DNA from: Superficieibacter electus
GTDB taxonomy: Bacteria > Pseudomonadota > Gammaproteobacteria > Enterobacterales > Enterobacteriaceae
Length of the DNA stretch: 64,000 bases
Reading direction: 5' to 3'
Assembly (NCBI RefSeq): GCF_002915575.1
Contig: NZ_PQGD01000010.1
Location: 1 to 64,000, forward strand
A program made the translations under genes and the position numbers. Of this stretch, positions 17,337 to 26,276 are shown in pieces (the stretch's first letter is position 1; each line of letters starts with the position of its first letter). Below the pieces are notes generated by a model. That model searched no databases. It saw only the letters and a list, made by a program, of their open reading frames with translations, and had not been told where the DNA came from.

Positions 17337-17451
17337 ATATAGCAGGCCATCAGGTCCTGCAATTGGATTGTTCGGGCCTGATGTATGAGCGAAATGCAAT
17401 GGTTAACATTGCGAACTTAGCGCCAGAAAGCAGGGCAAAAGGAGAGCAAGG

Positions 17452-18735
17452 ATGCAATTAACTGACGGTGAACGAAAACAAATTTCGCGCATTCAGGAAA
17501 AAATACCACAAATTCATCAAAAAGATCCGCACTATAAAATTTTTGGCTCAGAGAAATGGCATTATCAATGGCCTGAGCCTGCGGAAGAAGGCAATATCGC
17601 GACGTGGGAAGAAAAACATAATATTATCTTGCCACGCTCCTACCGGATTTTCTTACGCTATATTGCCAACGGTGGTCCAGGCTTTGCCTGGGGGCTGTAT
17701 CCACTTGAAAAAACGCGAGTCGATGGTAACTTGACTCAGGATAGCGTTATCCCTCTGGATATGACTCAGCAAGAAATGGATGCAATTAATGACCGCCAGC
17801 AGAAATGGTATGATGCCAGCGATGATGTGGATATGCTTATTGCCTATAATGGCCTTTTAACAATTCTGACGGAAGGTTGTACTTACGATATCTGCCTGGT
17901 TGTTACAGGAGAATATCGTGGGCGCTTGATTGCAACTGATGGTAATTGTGATTACCCATTTGAATTTATTTATGATGAGGATTTTCTCGACTGGTATGAG
18001 CGCTGGCTTGACGGTATTCTCTGTAGTATGGACATGGATCGTTTTGGCACAAGCGTTCCAGGCTCACAGATGCAGCTAAGGGCCATGTACAATACGGCGG
18101 ATGCCCCCGTGATGCGCCTGCGTATTATTTCTTCATTGTCTCGTTTTGCCTTGCCGGAATATAAAACCCTGGCATTAATGGAAAACATTTGCCGGGAAAA
18201 AGAAGATTTACAGCTTTGCGCAGAAGCGCTGAGAATTTTATTTACTTTTAGAGCCAATAGCGCCCATGATCTTTTATGGCAATTTTTTAACACCCCAGGG
18301 AAATGGCGAGAATTTGTTATTAGCAAATTAAAATTTATAGCCCGCCGTGGTGAAAACATAGACAGATATATTTTTCCTTTATTCAGGCTACTGCCAGAAC
18401 TCAATGAGCGCGAATTTCCCTCTGCTATTTTTGCCATTCAGGAAACAAAATATAATCGGTTTAAAAACTTTACCCATCTTTTACATAAAGTCACCGATCG
18501 ACGTCTTGTTACGCTACTCTATGCATTACAAAATACGCCAGATTTTATCTCCGATGATCATCACATTGATATGTTATTACCGCTTTTCGCCCATGCAGAC
18601 TGTGCAGTGATTCGCCAGCTCATCGAGACATTAGGACGAGTGCAAGATCGGCGAATTCTGCCGCTGGTAAAGCAGGCTGTACAACGTTTTCCGGAGTTAT
18701 CAATGCTGTATGAAAGGTACTATCCCGGATCTTAA
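17452..18735 (+). CDS. SUKH (SMI1/KNR4) domain protein with helical-repeat C-terminus
   Basis: A 427-residue protein. Residues about 45-190 fit a SUKH/SMI1-KNR4 domain: a Trp-Glu-x-x-H start (WEEKHNIILPRSYRIFLRYI), NGGPGFAWGLYPL, a CTYDICLVVTGEYRG strand, and a final FLDWYERWLDGIL helix. Residues about 210-420 are helical and repeat-like (RLRIISSLSRFALPEY, HADCAVIRQLIETLGRVQDRRILPLV), resembling HEAT repeats. Bacterial SUKH proteins are often toxin immunity proteins. Ribosome site AAAGGAGAG is good. The coding sequence is more AT-rich than the flanking core genes, which suggests transfer. First of two rightward island genes; no toxin is adjacent. Confidence 0.75.
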   Translation: MQLTDGERKQISRIQEKIPQIHQKDPHYKIFGSEKWHYQWPEPAEEGNIATWEEKHNIILPRSYRIFLRYIANGGPGFAWGLYPLEKTRVDGNLTQDSVIPLDMTQQEMDAINDRQQKWYDASDDVDMLIAYNGLLTILTEGCTYDICLVVTGEYRGRLIATDGNCDYPFEFIYDEDFLDWYERWLDGILCSMDMDRFGTSVPGSQMQLRAMYNTADAPVMRLRIISSLSRFALPEYKTLALMENICREKEDLQLCAEALRILFTFRANSAHDLLWQFFNTPGKWREFVISKLKFIARRGENIDRYIFPLFRLLPELNEREFPSAIFAIQETKYNRFKNFTHLLHKVTDRRLVTLLYALQNTPDFISDDHHIDMLLPLFAHADCAVIRQLIETLGRVQDRRILPLVKQAVQRFPELSMLYERYYPGS

Positions 18736-18761
18736 ATAAACCCCATCAATTAAGGACAATC

Positions 18762-19460
18762 ATGATGACTGAAGAATGCCAACAAATTATCGATCTTTTA
18801 CACTGCGAATATCAGCTTTTCATTGATGAAACTGATGACAAACGTCTGCTGGCGACCTGGCAGCAATGGCGTGAGGAAGGTGAAAAAGCCGGGTTCATTC
18901 CGCTGATCATTGTTCCGGATAGTACGCTAACGGACATGCTGGAAGAATTCGATCCAACCTCTTTTGCAGAAGATCGCAGGCAAATGATTTGCGAAGCTGA
19001 AAAGCTGGACGCGCAGGCGTTATTCGCCCGTTATCCTTCTGGCGATGGAATGACTGGCGAATTTACTGACACTATGCCCAACGACCAGTTTTGCTCCTGG
19101 TGGCATGACGAGGAGCAGCTCTGTAAAGAAATTTTGCTGGTCAAAATCCCTACCCGGAATCCGTGGGAACTCGCCGCGTGGGTGCCCATGGGCGGGTTTA
19201 ATAGTTGCCCGTCACCCGCGGAACAAATCGCCGTTTTTCGTTGGTGGTATGAACAATACGGTGCAATACCGGTTGCGGTAACACATGATGTCTGGGAGAT
19301 GTCGGTCTCACGCCCGCCGCAGAGCGATGAAGATGCAGAAAAGCTGGCAAATGAGCAATTTGCCTTTTGCGAGGATATTGTGACGCAGGGGATGGAGAGT
19401 ATCAGAGCGCTGGCCAGTATGTTAAAAAACGCCCCGGTCTGGTATTTCTGGTGGGATTGA
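18762..19460 (+). CDS. DUF4253 domain protein
   Basis: A 232-residue acidic protein. The C-terminal half (about 125-232) fits DUF4253: VKIPTRNPWELAAWVPMGGFN, CPSPAEQIAVFRWWYEQYGA, a VTHDVWEMSVSRPP strand, and the ending LKNAPVWYFWWD. The N-terminal half is helical. DUF4253 proteins are common among candidate immunity genes of polymorphic toxin systems, but no activity is known. It lies 26 bases after the SUKH gene with AAGGA before the ATG and is probably co-transcribed. An adjacent ATG at 18765 could also start it. Confidence 0.75.
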   Translation: MMTEECQQIIDLLHCEYQLFIDETDDKRLLATWQQWREEGEKAGFIPLIIVPDSTLTDMLEEFDPTSFAEDRRQMICEAEKLDAQALFARYPSGDGMTGEFTDTMPNDQFCSWWHDEEQLCKEILLVKIPTRNPWELAAWVPMGGFNSCPSPAEQIAVFRWWYEQYGAIPVAVTHDVWEMSVSRPPQSDEDAEKLANEQFAFCEDIVTQGMESIRALASMLKNAPVWYFWWD

Positions 19461-19479
19461 ACACGGTTAACATCGAATT

Positions 19480-19503
19480 AGAGCGGTAATATACTGCCGC
19501 TCT
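19480..19503 (+). terminator. hairpin after the DUF4253 gene
   Basis: AGAGCGG-N10-CCGCTCT forms a 7-bp stem 20 bases after the stop codon. No T-tract follows, so termination may be weak. Confidence 0.5.
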
Positions 19504-19563
19504 CACGGTTGTTGAGGCCGGTTATGCCTGATGGCATTTCGTTTGCGCAAACCGACCTCACAG

Positions 19564-19595
19564 CTTTAATCCGACAATACTTTCCATGCCGGATT
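19564..19595 (-). terminator. hairpin after the leftward island genes
   Basis: TTAATCCG and CGGATTAA form an 8-bp stem around a 16-base loop, between the convergent island gene sets and 24 bases beyond the leftward stop codon. Confidence 0.45.
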
Positions 19596-19618
19596 AAGCA
19601 ACGCGATCGCCAATGATG

Positions 19619-20518
19619 TCAATCAAAGAGCGAGGGCGAAAGTTGGCAAAAGTAAATGCCATTGGCAGTACAAGCCAGGATGCGGTTACTACTCATATAC
19701 CAGGCAGCGTGCGCAAAATGCTTTTCATCCGGATGAGCAAATTGCAGGCTGTCCTGTTTTTTTAGCTGCTGCCCGGTCAGACGCCAAAGCGTAAATTTAT
19801 TATGCTGATTATAACCGTTGTCGGTAATGATCCACGGGTTGCAGAGCGCGAAATCCTGCATACCCTGGACCGGTATTTGATAACTCACTGAATCACTGCC
19901 GCTAAGATGCACCAGTTTAAAGTCCATATAATAGTAAAACCACACGGACTGCGGGTTTTCGACGTTAAGCGCATAGCAGTCACAAATATCAAACTCGTCC
20001 TGTTGCCAGAGTATATTTCCGCAGAGATCGTATTTTACCAGACCGGGCCGGCCCATTGGCTCCTCCCAGCCATAATTGCCGAAAACACCTTCATCGAAAT
20101 AGCTGACCCATATCGCGCCGTCCTCTGTAACGGAAATATCCTGAATACCATCGCCTAACGTAAAGCGGCGAACCACAGTGCTGTTTAGCGTATAAATCGC
20201 CGCATTTTTCTCTCCTTCACCATTTTGGTAGCGGCTGCGACCACAAACCAGTAAGAGGTGGTCATCATCCACAAGCTGAATATGATGAAAATTTATGTCA
20301 TCTGTAATTACCGGCAATTCCAGACGACGTAAATCTGGAGAATAAAGGGTGATATACCAGCCTTGCTTCTCTGTTCGCGTCGGAACAAACATGCCATCAA
20401 TACGCTCAGGTATTTTTTCGGTTTCCAGAATAGCTATCCGCCCATCCGCGGCCCATGAGCAGGCAACAAACTGCCCCCGGGAGTGATGGTTAAGACGTGT
20501 AAGGGGAAGAGTGATCAT
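19619..20518 (-). CDS. predicted beta-propeller-like protein of the immunity-type island
   Basis: A 299-residue protein without signal peptide or membrane segment. It shows a repeated pattern of short strands with Asp/Trp ends: FVACSWAADGRIAILE, FHHIQLVDDDHLLLVCGR, IQDISVTEDGAIWVSYFDEGVFG, LVKYDLCGNILWQQDEF and YMSSNRILACTANGIYFCQL. This periodic strand layout suggests a WD/NHL-like propeller. A GAGG-type ribosome site (GGAGG) lies upstream of the ATG. It is last of three leftward island genes. I do not recognise a named family; the fold is inferred from pattern only. Confidence 0.6.
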   Translation of the reverse strand: MITLPLTRLNHHSRGQFVACSWAADGRIAILETEKIPERIDGMFVPTRTEKQGWYITLYSPDLRRLELPVITDDINFHHIQLVDDDHLLLVCGRSRYQNGEGEKNAAIYTLNSTVVRRFTLGDGIQDISVTEDGAIWVSYFDEGVFGNYGWEEPMGRPGLVKYDLCGNILWQQDEFDICDCYALNVENPQSVWFYYYMDFKLVHLSGSDSVSYQIPVQGMQDFALCNPWIITDNGYNQHNKFTLWRLTGQQLKKQDSLQFAHPDEKHFAHAAWYMSSNRILACTANGIYFCQLSPSLFD

Positions 20519-20583
20519 AAGTAAGCCTCCTGCATGGTGTTATTCCATAAAAATTAGCCTGAGTTAATGAATCGAAAGCAGAT

Positions 20584-21441
20584 TCATTCATCATCAAACG
20601 TCAGCGTGGCATCCAGCGCATGATGAAACCAGTCGGCAAAACATTCGAACGTCTCGTGCTGTTCCCAGCCTGGGCTGGCAAAGTCGTGAACGATGAAAAC
20701 CTTTTCCCCCTTTCCGGCTTCCCAGCAGGCGACATCGTCATTATCTTCGCGCCTGGCGAAAGGAATTAATCGTCTTTGCGGATAACGTGACCTGAGACCG
20801 TCATAGCGTATTTTAAGGTATTGGCCGGTCAGCACGATCCATGGGTCAAAATCGAGTAAGTTCTGCCCGATCAGTCGGCAAAAACGGGCGGGGTAACAAA
20901 ATCCATCAGGAAGATCGGCTGCGGGTAATAATAATGTGCCCATGTGAATAGCCCCCCACGCCTGCGGTTCAAAACCTTCCGGCCATTGCGTTTGCGCATC
21001 ATAACGTGCGTGCTGAAAATCACAACCCTCATAACGAGCAAAGCGTAGATTCGCCCCACAAAGGTTGGCGCAGGTAAATTTTGCACCGTGGACATCGGCA
21101 TCGCTAAAATCCGCGCCTTGTAAAGAAGCACCGATAAATGAGGCAAAAAAGGGTCTGGTTGCACGGAAATTACAGTGCATAAGGCGGGCCTGATCGAGTG
21201 AAGCACACATTAGCGCCGCCCGGGATAAATCTGCGCCCACCAGAGAGGCCCGGATCAGGCTGGTATTGCGCAGATGGGCATCCGCAAAATCAGCCCCGTC
21301 AAGACAGAGATCATCCATTATCGCCCGATGTAAATTCTGCCCTGCAAAGTTCCAGCCAATTAAACTATTGGCGGGAATGTTCAGAACGTCATCCGTTAAG
21401 AAATGAATCGTAATATGTGCCTGAACATCCTCGTTGTTCAT
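20584..21441 (-). CDS. pentapeptide-repeat protein with C-terminal SUKH-like domain
   Basis: A 285-residue protein. Residues about 35-150 carry pentapeptide repeats of the A(D/N)LxX type (GADFADAHLRNTSLIRASLV, GADLSRAALMCASLDQARL, GASLQGADFSDADVHGAKF, ANLCGANLRFARYEGCDF), which fold into a right-handed quadrilateral helix. The C-terminal 110 residues are different: RLIPFARREDNDDVACWEAG, VFIVHDFASPGWE and FECFADWFHHAL. That pattern resembles the end of SUKH immunity domains. AAGGA precedes the ATG at 21441; the GTG one codon upstream is possible. It starts 11 bases after the upstream stop, so the two are co-transcribed. Confidence 0.7.
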   Translation of the reverse strand: MNNEDVQAHITIHFLTDDVLNIPANSLIGWNFAGQNLHRAIMDDLCLDGADFADAHLRNTSLIRASLVGADLSRAALMCASLDQARLMHCNFRATRPFFASFIGASLQGADFSDADVHGAKFTCANLCGANLRFARYEGCDFQHARYDAQTQWPEGFEPQAWGAIHMGTLLLPAADLPDGFCYPARFCRLIGQNLLDFDPWIVLTGQYLKIRYDGLRSRYPQRRLIPFARREDNDDVACWEAGKGEKVFIVHDFASPGWEQHETFECFADWFHHALDATLTFDDE

Positions 21442-21452
21442 CACTATCCTTG

Positions 21453-22520
21453 CTATTCCATATCCAGAAAATCATCATAGTCGCTGTAGTGGTTGAGCGC
21501 ACGGATAATGTCCTCTGCGCTGACTGCGGGCTTTTGCTCAACGGCTAGCTCTACCACGCTGCGGAACTGGTCGCCAGCATAAGCATAATGTAACGTCACC
21601 CCGTTAACCTGAAAGGCCAGCGGATCACCCTCACCCGTTTCAGGATCAACAATATAAACCTGCTCCCCCGTGTGAAACGCCTCGCCGCTTGCCGAGTAAA
21701 TATCGTAATAAACGCCGGTTTCCTGGCCCGCTTTGACGCATTCGATAAGCGCTTCAACCGTGAAAAAAGCATTCAATCGGAACGTTTCCAGCTGAGGTCC
21801 CTCAGGCTGAAACGCTACGCTTGCGCCAAGGGCAGAAAGTGAGGCTTCCAGCGGACGCAGGCGGATATGAAAATCTTCGCCAGCAATAATCGGCGGTTGA
21901 GCAATAAACGCCATCACCTCAGAAAGAGAGAGGTTGAGCGTTTTTCGCAAAAGGTGGGCGACCTTCAGTTTTTGCCCACCGACCTCAGTCACTATCAGTT
22001 TCCCCCGCTGCCAGTCTGCGGGATCGGAGGGGGCAGCGATTTCATCTTCAACCGGGTCTTCACGCTCCTGCCTTTCACTACGCACCTCGGCCCAGAACGG
22101 CTCCTGCCTTTCAGGGAGCGAATCCAGATAGTGCACAAACGCAGAATCATCTTCAGCCAGATCGTGCAATGCTACCAGCCGCTCGTGAAAGTTTGCCAGG
22201 GTGGGAGCAACCCGTTGCGCCTCCCAACGGCCTGCGCCATGCGGTGCGTAATAAACCGGAAAGCCCTGCGCGGCGTCGTTGAGATCGACAAAAAAGGGAT
22301 CGTCAAAACCGTTGAGCGCGATGACGACCCAGCCGGGTTGCCAGGCTCCCGCGCGGCTGGCGGTCAGGTCCTCTCCCGTGATGCCGTGAACACGAAATCC
22401 GCGTTGCCACTGTATCCATTGCTCAGGCTCGGGATAATGAAAAGGCAGCGTCATATCGCCAGGCACCACGGCGGCAAGAAGAAACTCGCGAACGGCCGCC
22501 GGTAATACGATCTCAGGCAT
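21453..22520 (-). CDS. two-domain protein with N-terminal SUKH-like region
   Basis: A 355-residue acidic protein. The N-terminal part (about 40-125) has the look of a SMI1/KNR4 domain: GWVVIALNGFDDPFFVDLND, a GFPVYYAPHGAG strand, and the helix TLANFHERLVAL. A charged linker (about 145-165) leads to a C-terminal region of about 190 residues with KLKVAHLLRKTLNLSLSEVMAF and an AEDIIRALNHYSDYDDFLD end, which I do not recognise. GGGAGA lies before the ATG. It begins 14 bases after the yoaH stop in the same direction, so yoaH may lead this transcript. Confidence 0.65.
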   Translation of the reverse strand: MPEIVLPAAVREFLLAAVVPGDMTLPFHYPEPEQWIQWQRGFRVHGITGEDLTASRAGAWQPGWVVIALNGFDDPFFVDLNDAAQGFPVYYAPHGAGRWEAQRVAPTLANFHERLVALHDLAEDDSAFVHYLDSLPERQEPFWAEVRSERQEREDPVEDEIAAPSDPADWQRGKLIVTEVGGQKLKVAHLLRKTLNLSLSEVMAFIAQPPIIAGEDFHIRLRPLEASLSALGASVAFQPEGPQLETFRLNAFFTVEALIECVKAGQETGVYYDIYSASGEAFHTGEQVYIVDPETGEGDPLAFQVNGVTLHYAYAGDQFRSVVELAVEQKPAVSAEDIIRALNHYSDYDDFLDME

Positions 22521-22534
22521 ACGTCTCCCGTGAG

Positions 22535-22714
22535 TTACTCGTCTTCATCCTCAAAACGCGCCACGATCCGCTCACCGGTGTGGCTGGCACGCAGTTCATC
22601 CGCCACCTGGGAAATGGCCTGGCCACTGCTCATCCCCTGCGCCATCAGTTCCTGAATACGCTCGACCGCTTTTTGCTGCTGCTCATGGCTGAGCGAAGGT
22701 AAACCTGCAAACAT
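22535..22714 (-). CDS. yoaH: YoaH, UPF0181 small protein
   Basis: A 59-residue protein starting [20 protein letters not shown] and ending [10 protein letters not shown], essentially E. coli YoaH (59 residues). It is a short helical UPF0181 protein of unknown function. It is divergent from pabB. The three leftward island genes follow it directly. Confidence 0.93.
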
Positions 22715-22797
22715 GACACACTCCTGCTACATTATTGTCGCTTATTATTTCATGCTGTCCGGCACTTAGCCAGCAGGACAGCACAGAGTCAGGTACG

Positions 22798-24159
22798 ATG
22801 AACACGCATTCTCCCACCGTTATCGCTTTACCGTGGCGTCAGGACGCCGCCGAACGTTATTTCTCCGCGATTAGCCATCTGCCGTGGGCGATGCTGCTGC
22901 ATTCAGGCCATGCCGATCATCCGCACAGCCGGTTCGATATTCTGGTCGCCGATCCGCGCGCTACGCTGATTACGCAAGGCGATACCACCACAATAGCCAG
23001 CGGCGGAGAAGAACGCCGTTCACAGGACAATCCGTTAACCCTGCTGCAAAACAGGCTCGACGCGCTGCATTTACAGCCTGGGCCACAGGACGATCTGCCT
23101 TTTCAGGGCGGCGCGCTGGGGTTGTTTGGCTACGATTTAGGACGGCGTTTCGAGACGCTCCCGACAAAGGCTGAAGCCGATATTCCACTGCCGGATATGG
23201 CGGTGGGAATTTATGACTGGGCCTTGATTGTCGATCATCAACGCCAGCGGGTCACACTGCTCAGTCATGGTGATGTTAATCAGCGGCTGGCCTGGCTGGC
23301 TGACAGAAGCTTACCTGAAGCTGCGGGCTTTCGACTCACCTCCGGCTGGCAGTCAAACATGACCCGCGTCCAGTACGGTGAAAAGTTCCGCCAGGTACAG
23401 GAATATCTGCACAGCGGCGACTGTTACCAGGTTAATCTGGCGCAGCGTTTTCAGGCACGTTATGAAGGCGATGAATGGGCGATGTTTCGCCAGCTCAATG
23501 CTGCCAATAAAGCACCTTTCAGCGCCTTTTTACGCCTTGAAGAAGGTGCCATTCTCAGCCTGTCGCCGGAGCGCTTTATCCAGTTGCATGAGGGCCACAT
23601 CCAGACCCGGCCCATTAAGGGCACACTGCCTCGGCGGAATAACCCCGATGAAGATGCACAACAGGCCGCAAAGCTTGCCCGCTCCCCTAAAGATCGTGCC
23701 GAGAATCTGATGATTGTCGATTTAATGCGTAATGATATTGGCCGCGTTGCCGTGCCCGGCTCGGTGGCGGTGCCGGAACTGTTTGTCGTGGAGCCGTTTC
23801 CGGCGGTACACCATCTGGTGAGTACCATTACCGCGACACTCCCTGCATATTTACACGCCACCGATCTGCTGCGGGCCGCCTTTCCGGGCGGTTCTATTAC
23901 CGGCGCGCCAAAGGTGCGGGCAATGGAAATCATTGACGAACTGGAGCCACACCGACGCAATGCCTGGTGCGGCAGCATCGGCTACCTGAGTCTGTGCGGC
24001 AATATGGACACCAGTATTACCATCCGTACCTTAACGGCTTATCAGGGGCAGCTATATTGTTCCGCGGGCGGCGGGATCGTCGCCGATAGTCAGGAAGAGG
24101 CGGAATATCAGGAAACCTTTGATAAAGTTAATCGTATCCTGCAACAACTGGAGATGTGA
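22798..24159 (+). CDS. pabB: PabB, aminodeoxychorismate synthase component I
   Basis: A 453-residue enzyme that converts chorismate plus ammonia (from PabA) to 4-amino-4-deoxychorismate for folate synthesis. The chorismate-binding domain shows PIKGTLPR (PIKGT motif, about 273-280), the DRAENLMIVDLMRNDIGR block, FPGGSITGAPKVRAMEII and the C-terminal ADSQEEAEYQET. The start MNTHSPTVIALPWRQDAAE aligns with E. coli; an upstream ATG at 22735 would add 21 unconserved residues. nudL starts 3 bases downstream. Confidence 0.96.
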   Translation: MNTHSPTVIALPWRQDAAERYFSAISHLPWAMLLHSGHADHPHSRFDILVADPRATLITQGDTTTIASGGEERRSQDNPLTLLQNRLDALHLQPGPQDDLPFQGGALGLFGYDLGRRFETLPTKAEADIPLPDMAVGIYDWALIVDHQRQRVTLLSHGDVNQRLAWLADRSLPEAAGFRLTSGWQSNMTRVQYGEKFRQVQEYLHSGDCYQVNLAQRFQARYEGDEWAMFRQLNAANKAPFSAFLRLEEGAILSLSPERFIQLHEGHIQTRPIKGTLPRRNNPDEDAQQAAKLARSPKDRAENLMIVDLMRNDIGRVAVPGSVAVPELFVVEPFPAVHHLVSTITATLPAYLHATDLLRAAFPGGSITGAPKVRAMEIIDELEPHRRNAWCGSIGYLSLCGNMDTSITIRTLTAYQGQLYCSAGGGIVADSQEEAEYQETFDKVNRILQQLEM

Positions 24160-24162
24160 TCT

Positions 24163-24741
24163 GTGGATGTTCCCAATCTGACGCTTGATGATTTTCTCTC
24201 ACGCTTTCAACTCCTGCGCCCCCAGCCCGGACGCAGCACGCTTAACAGCCGCCAGGCGGCGGTGCTGATCCCGGTTGTTCGCCGGGAACAGCCAGGCCTG
24301 CTACTAACCCAGCGCTCACCGCATTTGCGCAAACACGCCGGGCAGGTTGCATTTCCCGGCGGCGCAGTAGATGCCAGTGATGCCTCCCTGATTGCCGCCG
24401 CGTTACGCGAAGCGCAGGAGGAGGTCGCTATTCCGCCTGAGGAAGTAGAAGTGATTGGGGTATTACCGCCGGTTGACAGCGTAACCGGATTTCAGGTCAC
24501 GCCGGTCGTGGGTATTATTCCACCCGATCTTCCCTGGCGTGCCTGCGAAGACGAGGTCGCTGCGGTGTTTGAAATGCCGCTGGCGGAAGCCTTGCGTCTG
24601 GGTCGCTATCATCCTCTTGATATTCACCGTCGCGGGAATTCACACCGCCTCTGGCTTTCATGGTATCAGCACTATTTTGTCTGGGGCATGACCGCAGGCA
24701 TTATTCGTGAGCTGGCGCTACAAGTGGGATTCAAACCCTGA
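24163..24741 (+). CDS. nudL: NudL, Nudix hydrolase
   Basis: A 192-residue Nudix hydrolase of the CoA-pyrophosphatase type. The Nudix box is [22 protein letters not shown] (about 66 onward), matching Gx5Ex7REUxEE with Asp at the first acidic position (as in E. coli) and intact RExxEE. The UPF0035 signature [14 protein letters not shown] lies just before it. The start is GTG, 3 bases after the pabB stop. A precise substrate (CoA or derivatives) is inferred from family. Confidence 0.93.
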   Translation: MDVPNLTLDDFLSRFQLLRPQPGRSTLNSRQAAVLIPVVRREQPGLLLTQRSPHLRKHAGQVAFPGGAVDASDASLIAAALREAQEEVAIPPEEVEVIGVLPPVDSVTGFQVTPVVGIIPPDLPWRACEDEVAAVFEMPLAEALRLGRYHPLDIHRRGNSHRLWLSWYQHYFVWGMTAGIIRELALQVGFKP

Positions 24742-24902
24742 CTATAGTAGAGGGAACGGGGACTGCACTCATTAGTAAATCAGCGGTTAGACATTAGTTT
24801 AATTCATGTGAATAGTCAGGCTGAAAACGCCGTTCCCTCTTACACTAAGCCCAATTTTTACATCGTTACTAAGAGTCAGTAACCCTGTCAGGAGTACATA
24901 CC
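24742..24902 (+). promoter_or_regulatory. sdaA leader with a long-range inverted repeat
   Basis: GAGGGAACGG near 24750-24759 and CCGTTCCCTC near 24830-24839 form a 10-bp inverted repeat enclosing about 70 bases between nudL and sdaA. It could end the nudL transcript or shape the sdaA leader. In E. coli this region carries the Lrp-repressed sdaA promoter. CAGGAG precedes the GTG start of sdaA. Confidence 0.5.
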
Positions 24903-26267
24903 GTGATTAGTCTATTCGACATGTTTAAGGTGGGGATTGGCCCCTCATCTTCCCACACTGTAGGGCCAATGAAGGCCGGTAAACAGTTCGTCGATGATCT
25001 GGTCGAAAAAGAGCTGCTGAAAACCGTCACCCGCGTGACGGTGGATGTCTATGGTTCGCTGTCATTGACCGGTAAGGGTCACCACACCGATATCGCTATC
25101 ATTATGGGTCTGGCGGGCAATTTGCCGGCAACCGTCGATATTGACAGTATTCCGGCATTTATTCGCGACGTTGAAGCGCGCGGCCGCCTGCTGCTGGCGA
25201 ATGGCGCGCATGAAGTGGATTTCCCCGCTAATGACGGGATGCATTTTCGCAGTGACAACTTATCGCTGCATGAGAACGGGATGCAAATCCACGCGTGGAA
25301 CGGCGAAAAGGTCATCTACAGTAAAACCTATTACTCTATTGGCGGCGGTTTTATCGTTGATGAAGAGCATTTTGGTAAAGATGCCAGCAGCGAGCTGAGC
25401 GTCCCCTATCCATTTACCTCGGCGAAAGAGATGCTGGGTTATTGTAAAGAGACTGGCCTGTCGCTTTCCGGCATGGTGATGCAGAACGAGCTGGCGCTAC
25501 ACAGTAAAAAAGAAATTGAAGACTATTTCGCCGACGTGTGGCAAACCATGCGCGCCTGTATCGATCGTGGTTTGAATACCGAAGGCGTGTTACCGGGTCC
25601 GCTGCGCGTACCGCGTCGTGCGCCCGCCCTGCGCCGGATGCTGGTCTCCAGCGATAAGCTGTCTAACGATCCGATGATCGTTATTGACTGGGTCAATATG
25701 TTTGCGCTGGCAGTCAATGAAGAGAATGCTGCCGGTGGCCGCGTAGTGACCGCGCCAACTAACGGCGCATGCGGTATCGTCCCGGCGGTTCTGGCCTATT
25801 ACGATCATTTTATTGAGTCGGTTAGCCCGGATATTTACATCCGCTACTTCCTTGCCGCGGGTGCTATCGGCGCGCTCTACAAGATGAATGCGTCTATTTC
25901 AGGTGCGGAAGTCGGTTGCCAGGGCGAAGTGGGCGTCGCCTGCTCAATGGCAGCAGCAGGCCTGGCGGAACTGCTGGGCGCAAGTCCCGAGCAGGTCTGC
26001 GTCGCCGCCGAAATCGGCATGGAGCATAACCTTGGCTTGACCTGCGATCCGGTTGCCGGCCAGGTTCAGGTGCCCTGCATTGAGCGTAATGCTATTGCTT
26101 CGGTAAAAGCGATCAATTCGGCACGAATGGCCATGCGCCGTACCAGCGAGCCGCGCGTTTCGCTGGATAAAGTCATAGAGACTATGTATGAAACCGGCAA
26201 AGATATGAACGCCAAATACCGTGAAACGTCACGCGGCGGTCTGGCCATTAAAGTACAGTGTGACTAA
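24903..26267 (+). CDS. sdaA: SdaA, L-serine deaminase I
   Basis: A 454-residue iron-sulfur L-serine dehydratase, converting serine to pyruvate and ammonia. It has the beta domain with [14 protein letters not shown] (residues 13-26), [11 protein letters not shown] (286-296), and the cysteines Cys339/Cys347, Cys381 and Cys392, three of which hold the catalytic [4Fe-4S] cluster. The start is GTG, as in E. coli. Length is identical to E. coli SdaA (454). Expression is probably under Lrp, by family knowledge. Confidence 0.97.
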   Translation: MISLFDMFKVGIGPSSSHTVGPMKAGKQFVDDLVEKELLKTVTRVTVDVYGSLSLTGKGHHTDIAIIMGLAGNLPATVDIDSIPAFIRDVEARGRLLLANGAHEVDFPANDGMHFRSDNLSLHENGMQIHAWNGEKVIYSKTYYSIGGGFIVDEEHFGKDASSELSVPYPFTSAKEMLGYCKETGLSLSGMVMQNELALHSKKEIEDYFADVWQTMRACIDRGLNTEGVLPGPLRVPRRAPALRRMLVSSDKLSNDPMIVIDWVNMFALAVNEENAAGGRVVTAPTNGACGIVPAVLAYYDHFIESVSPDIYIRYFLAAGAIGALYKMNASISGAEVGCQGEVGVACSMAAAGLAELLGASPEQVCVAAEIGMEHNLGLTCDPVAGQVQVPCIERNAIASVKAINSARMAMRRTSEPRVSLDKVIETMYETGKDMNAKYRETSRGGLAIKVQCD

Positions 26268-26276
26268 AACCTCTCC

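Noticed and set aside
21867-22505. 212-codon rightward frame
   Set aside because: Antisense to the 355-residue island gene, which has a good ribosome site and operon spacing; the shadow has neither.
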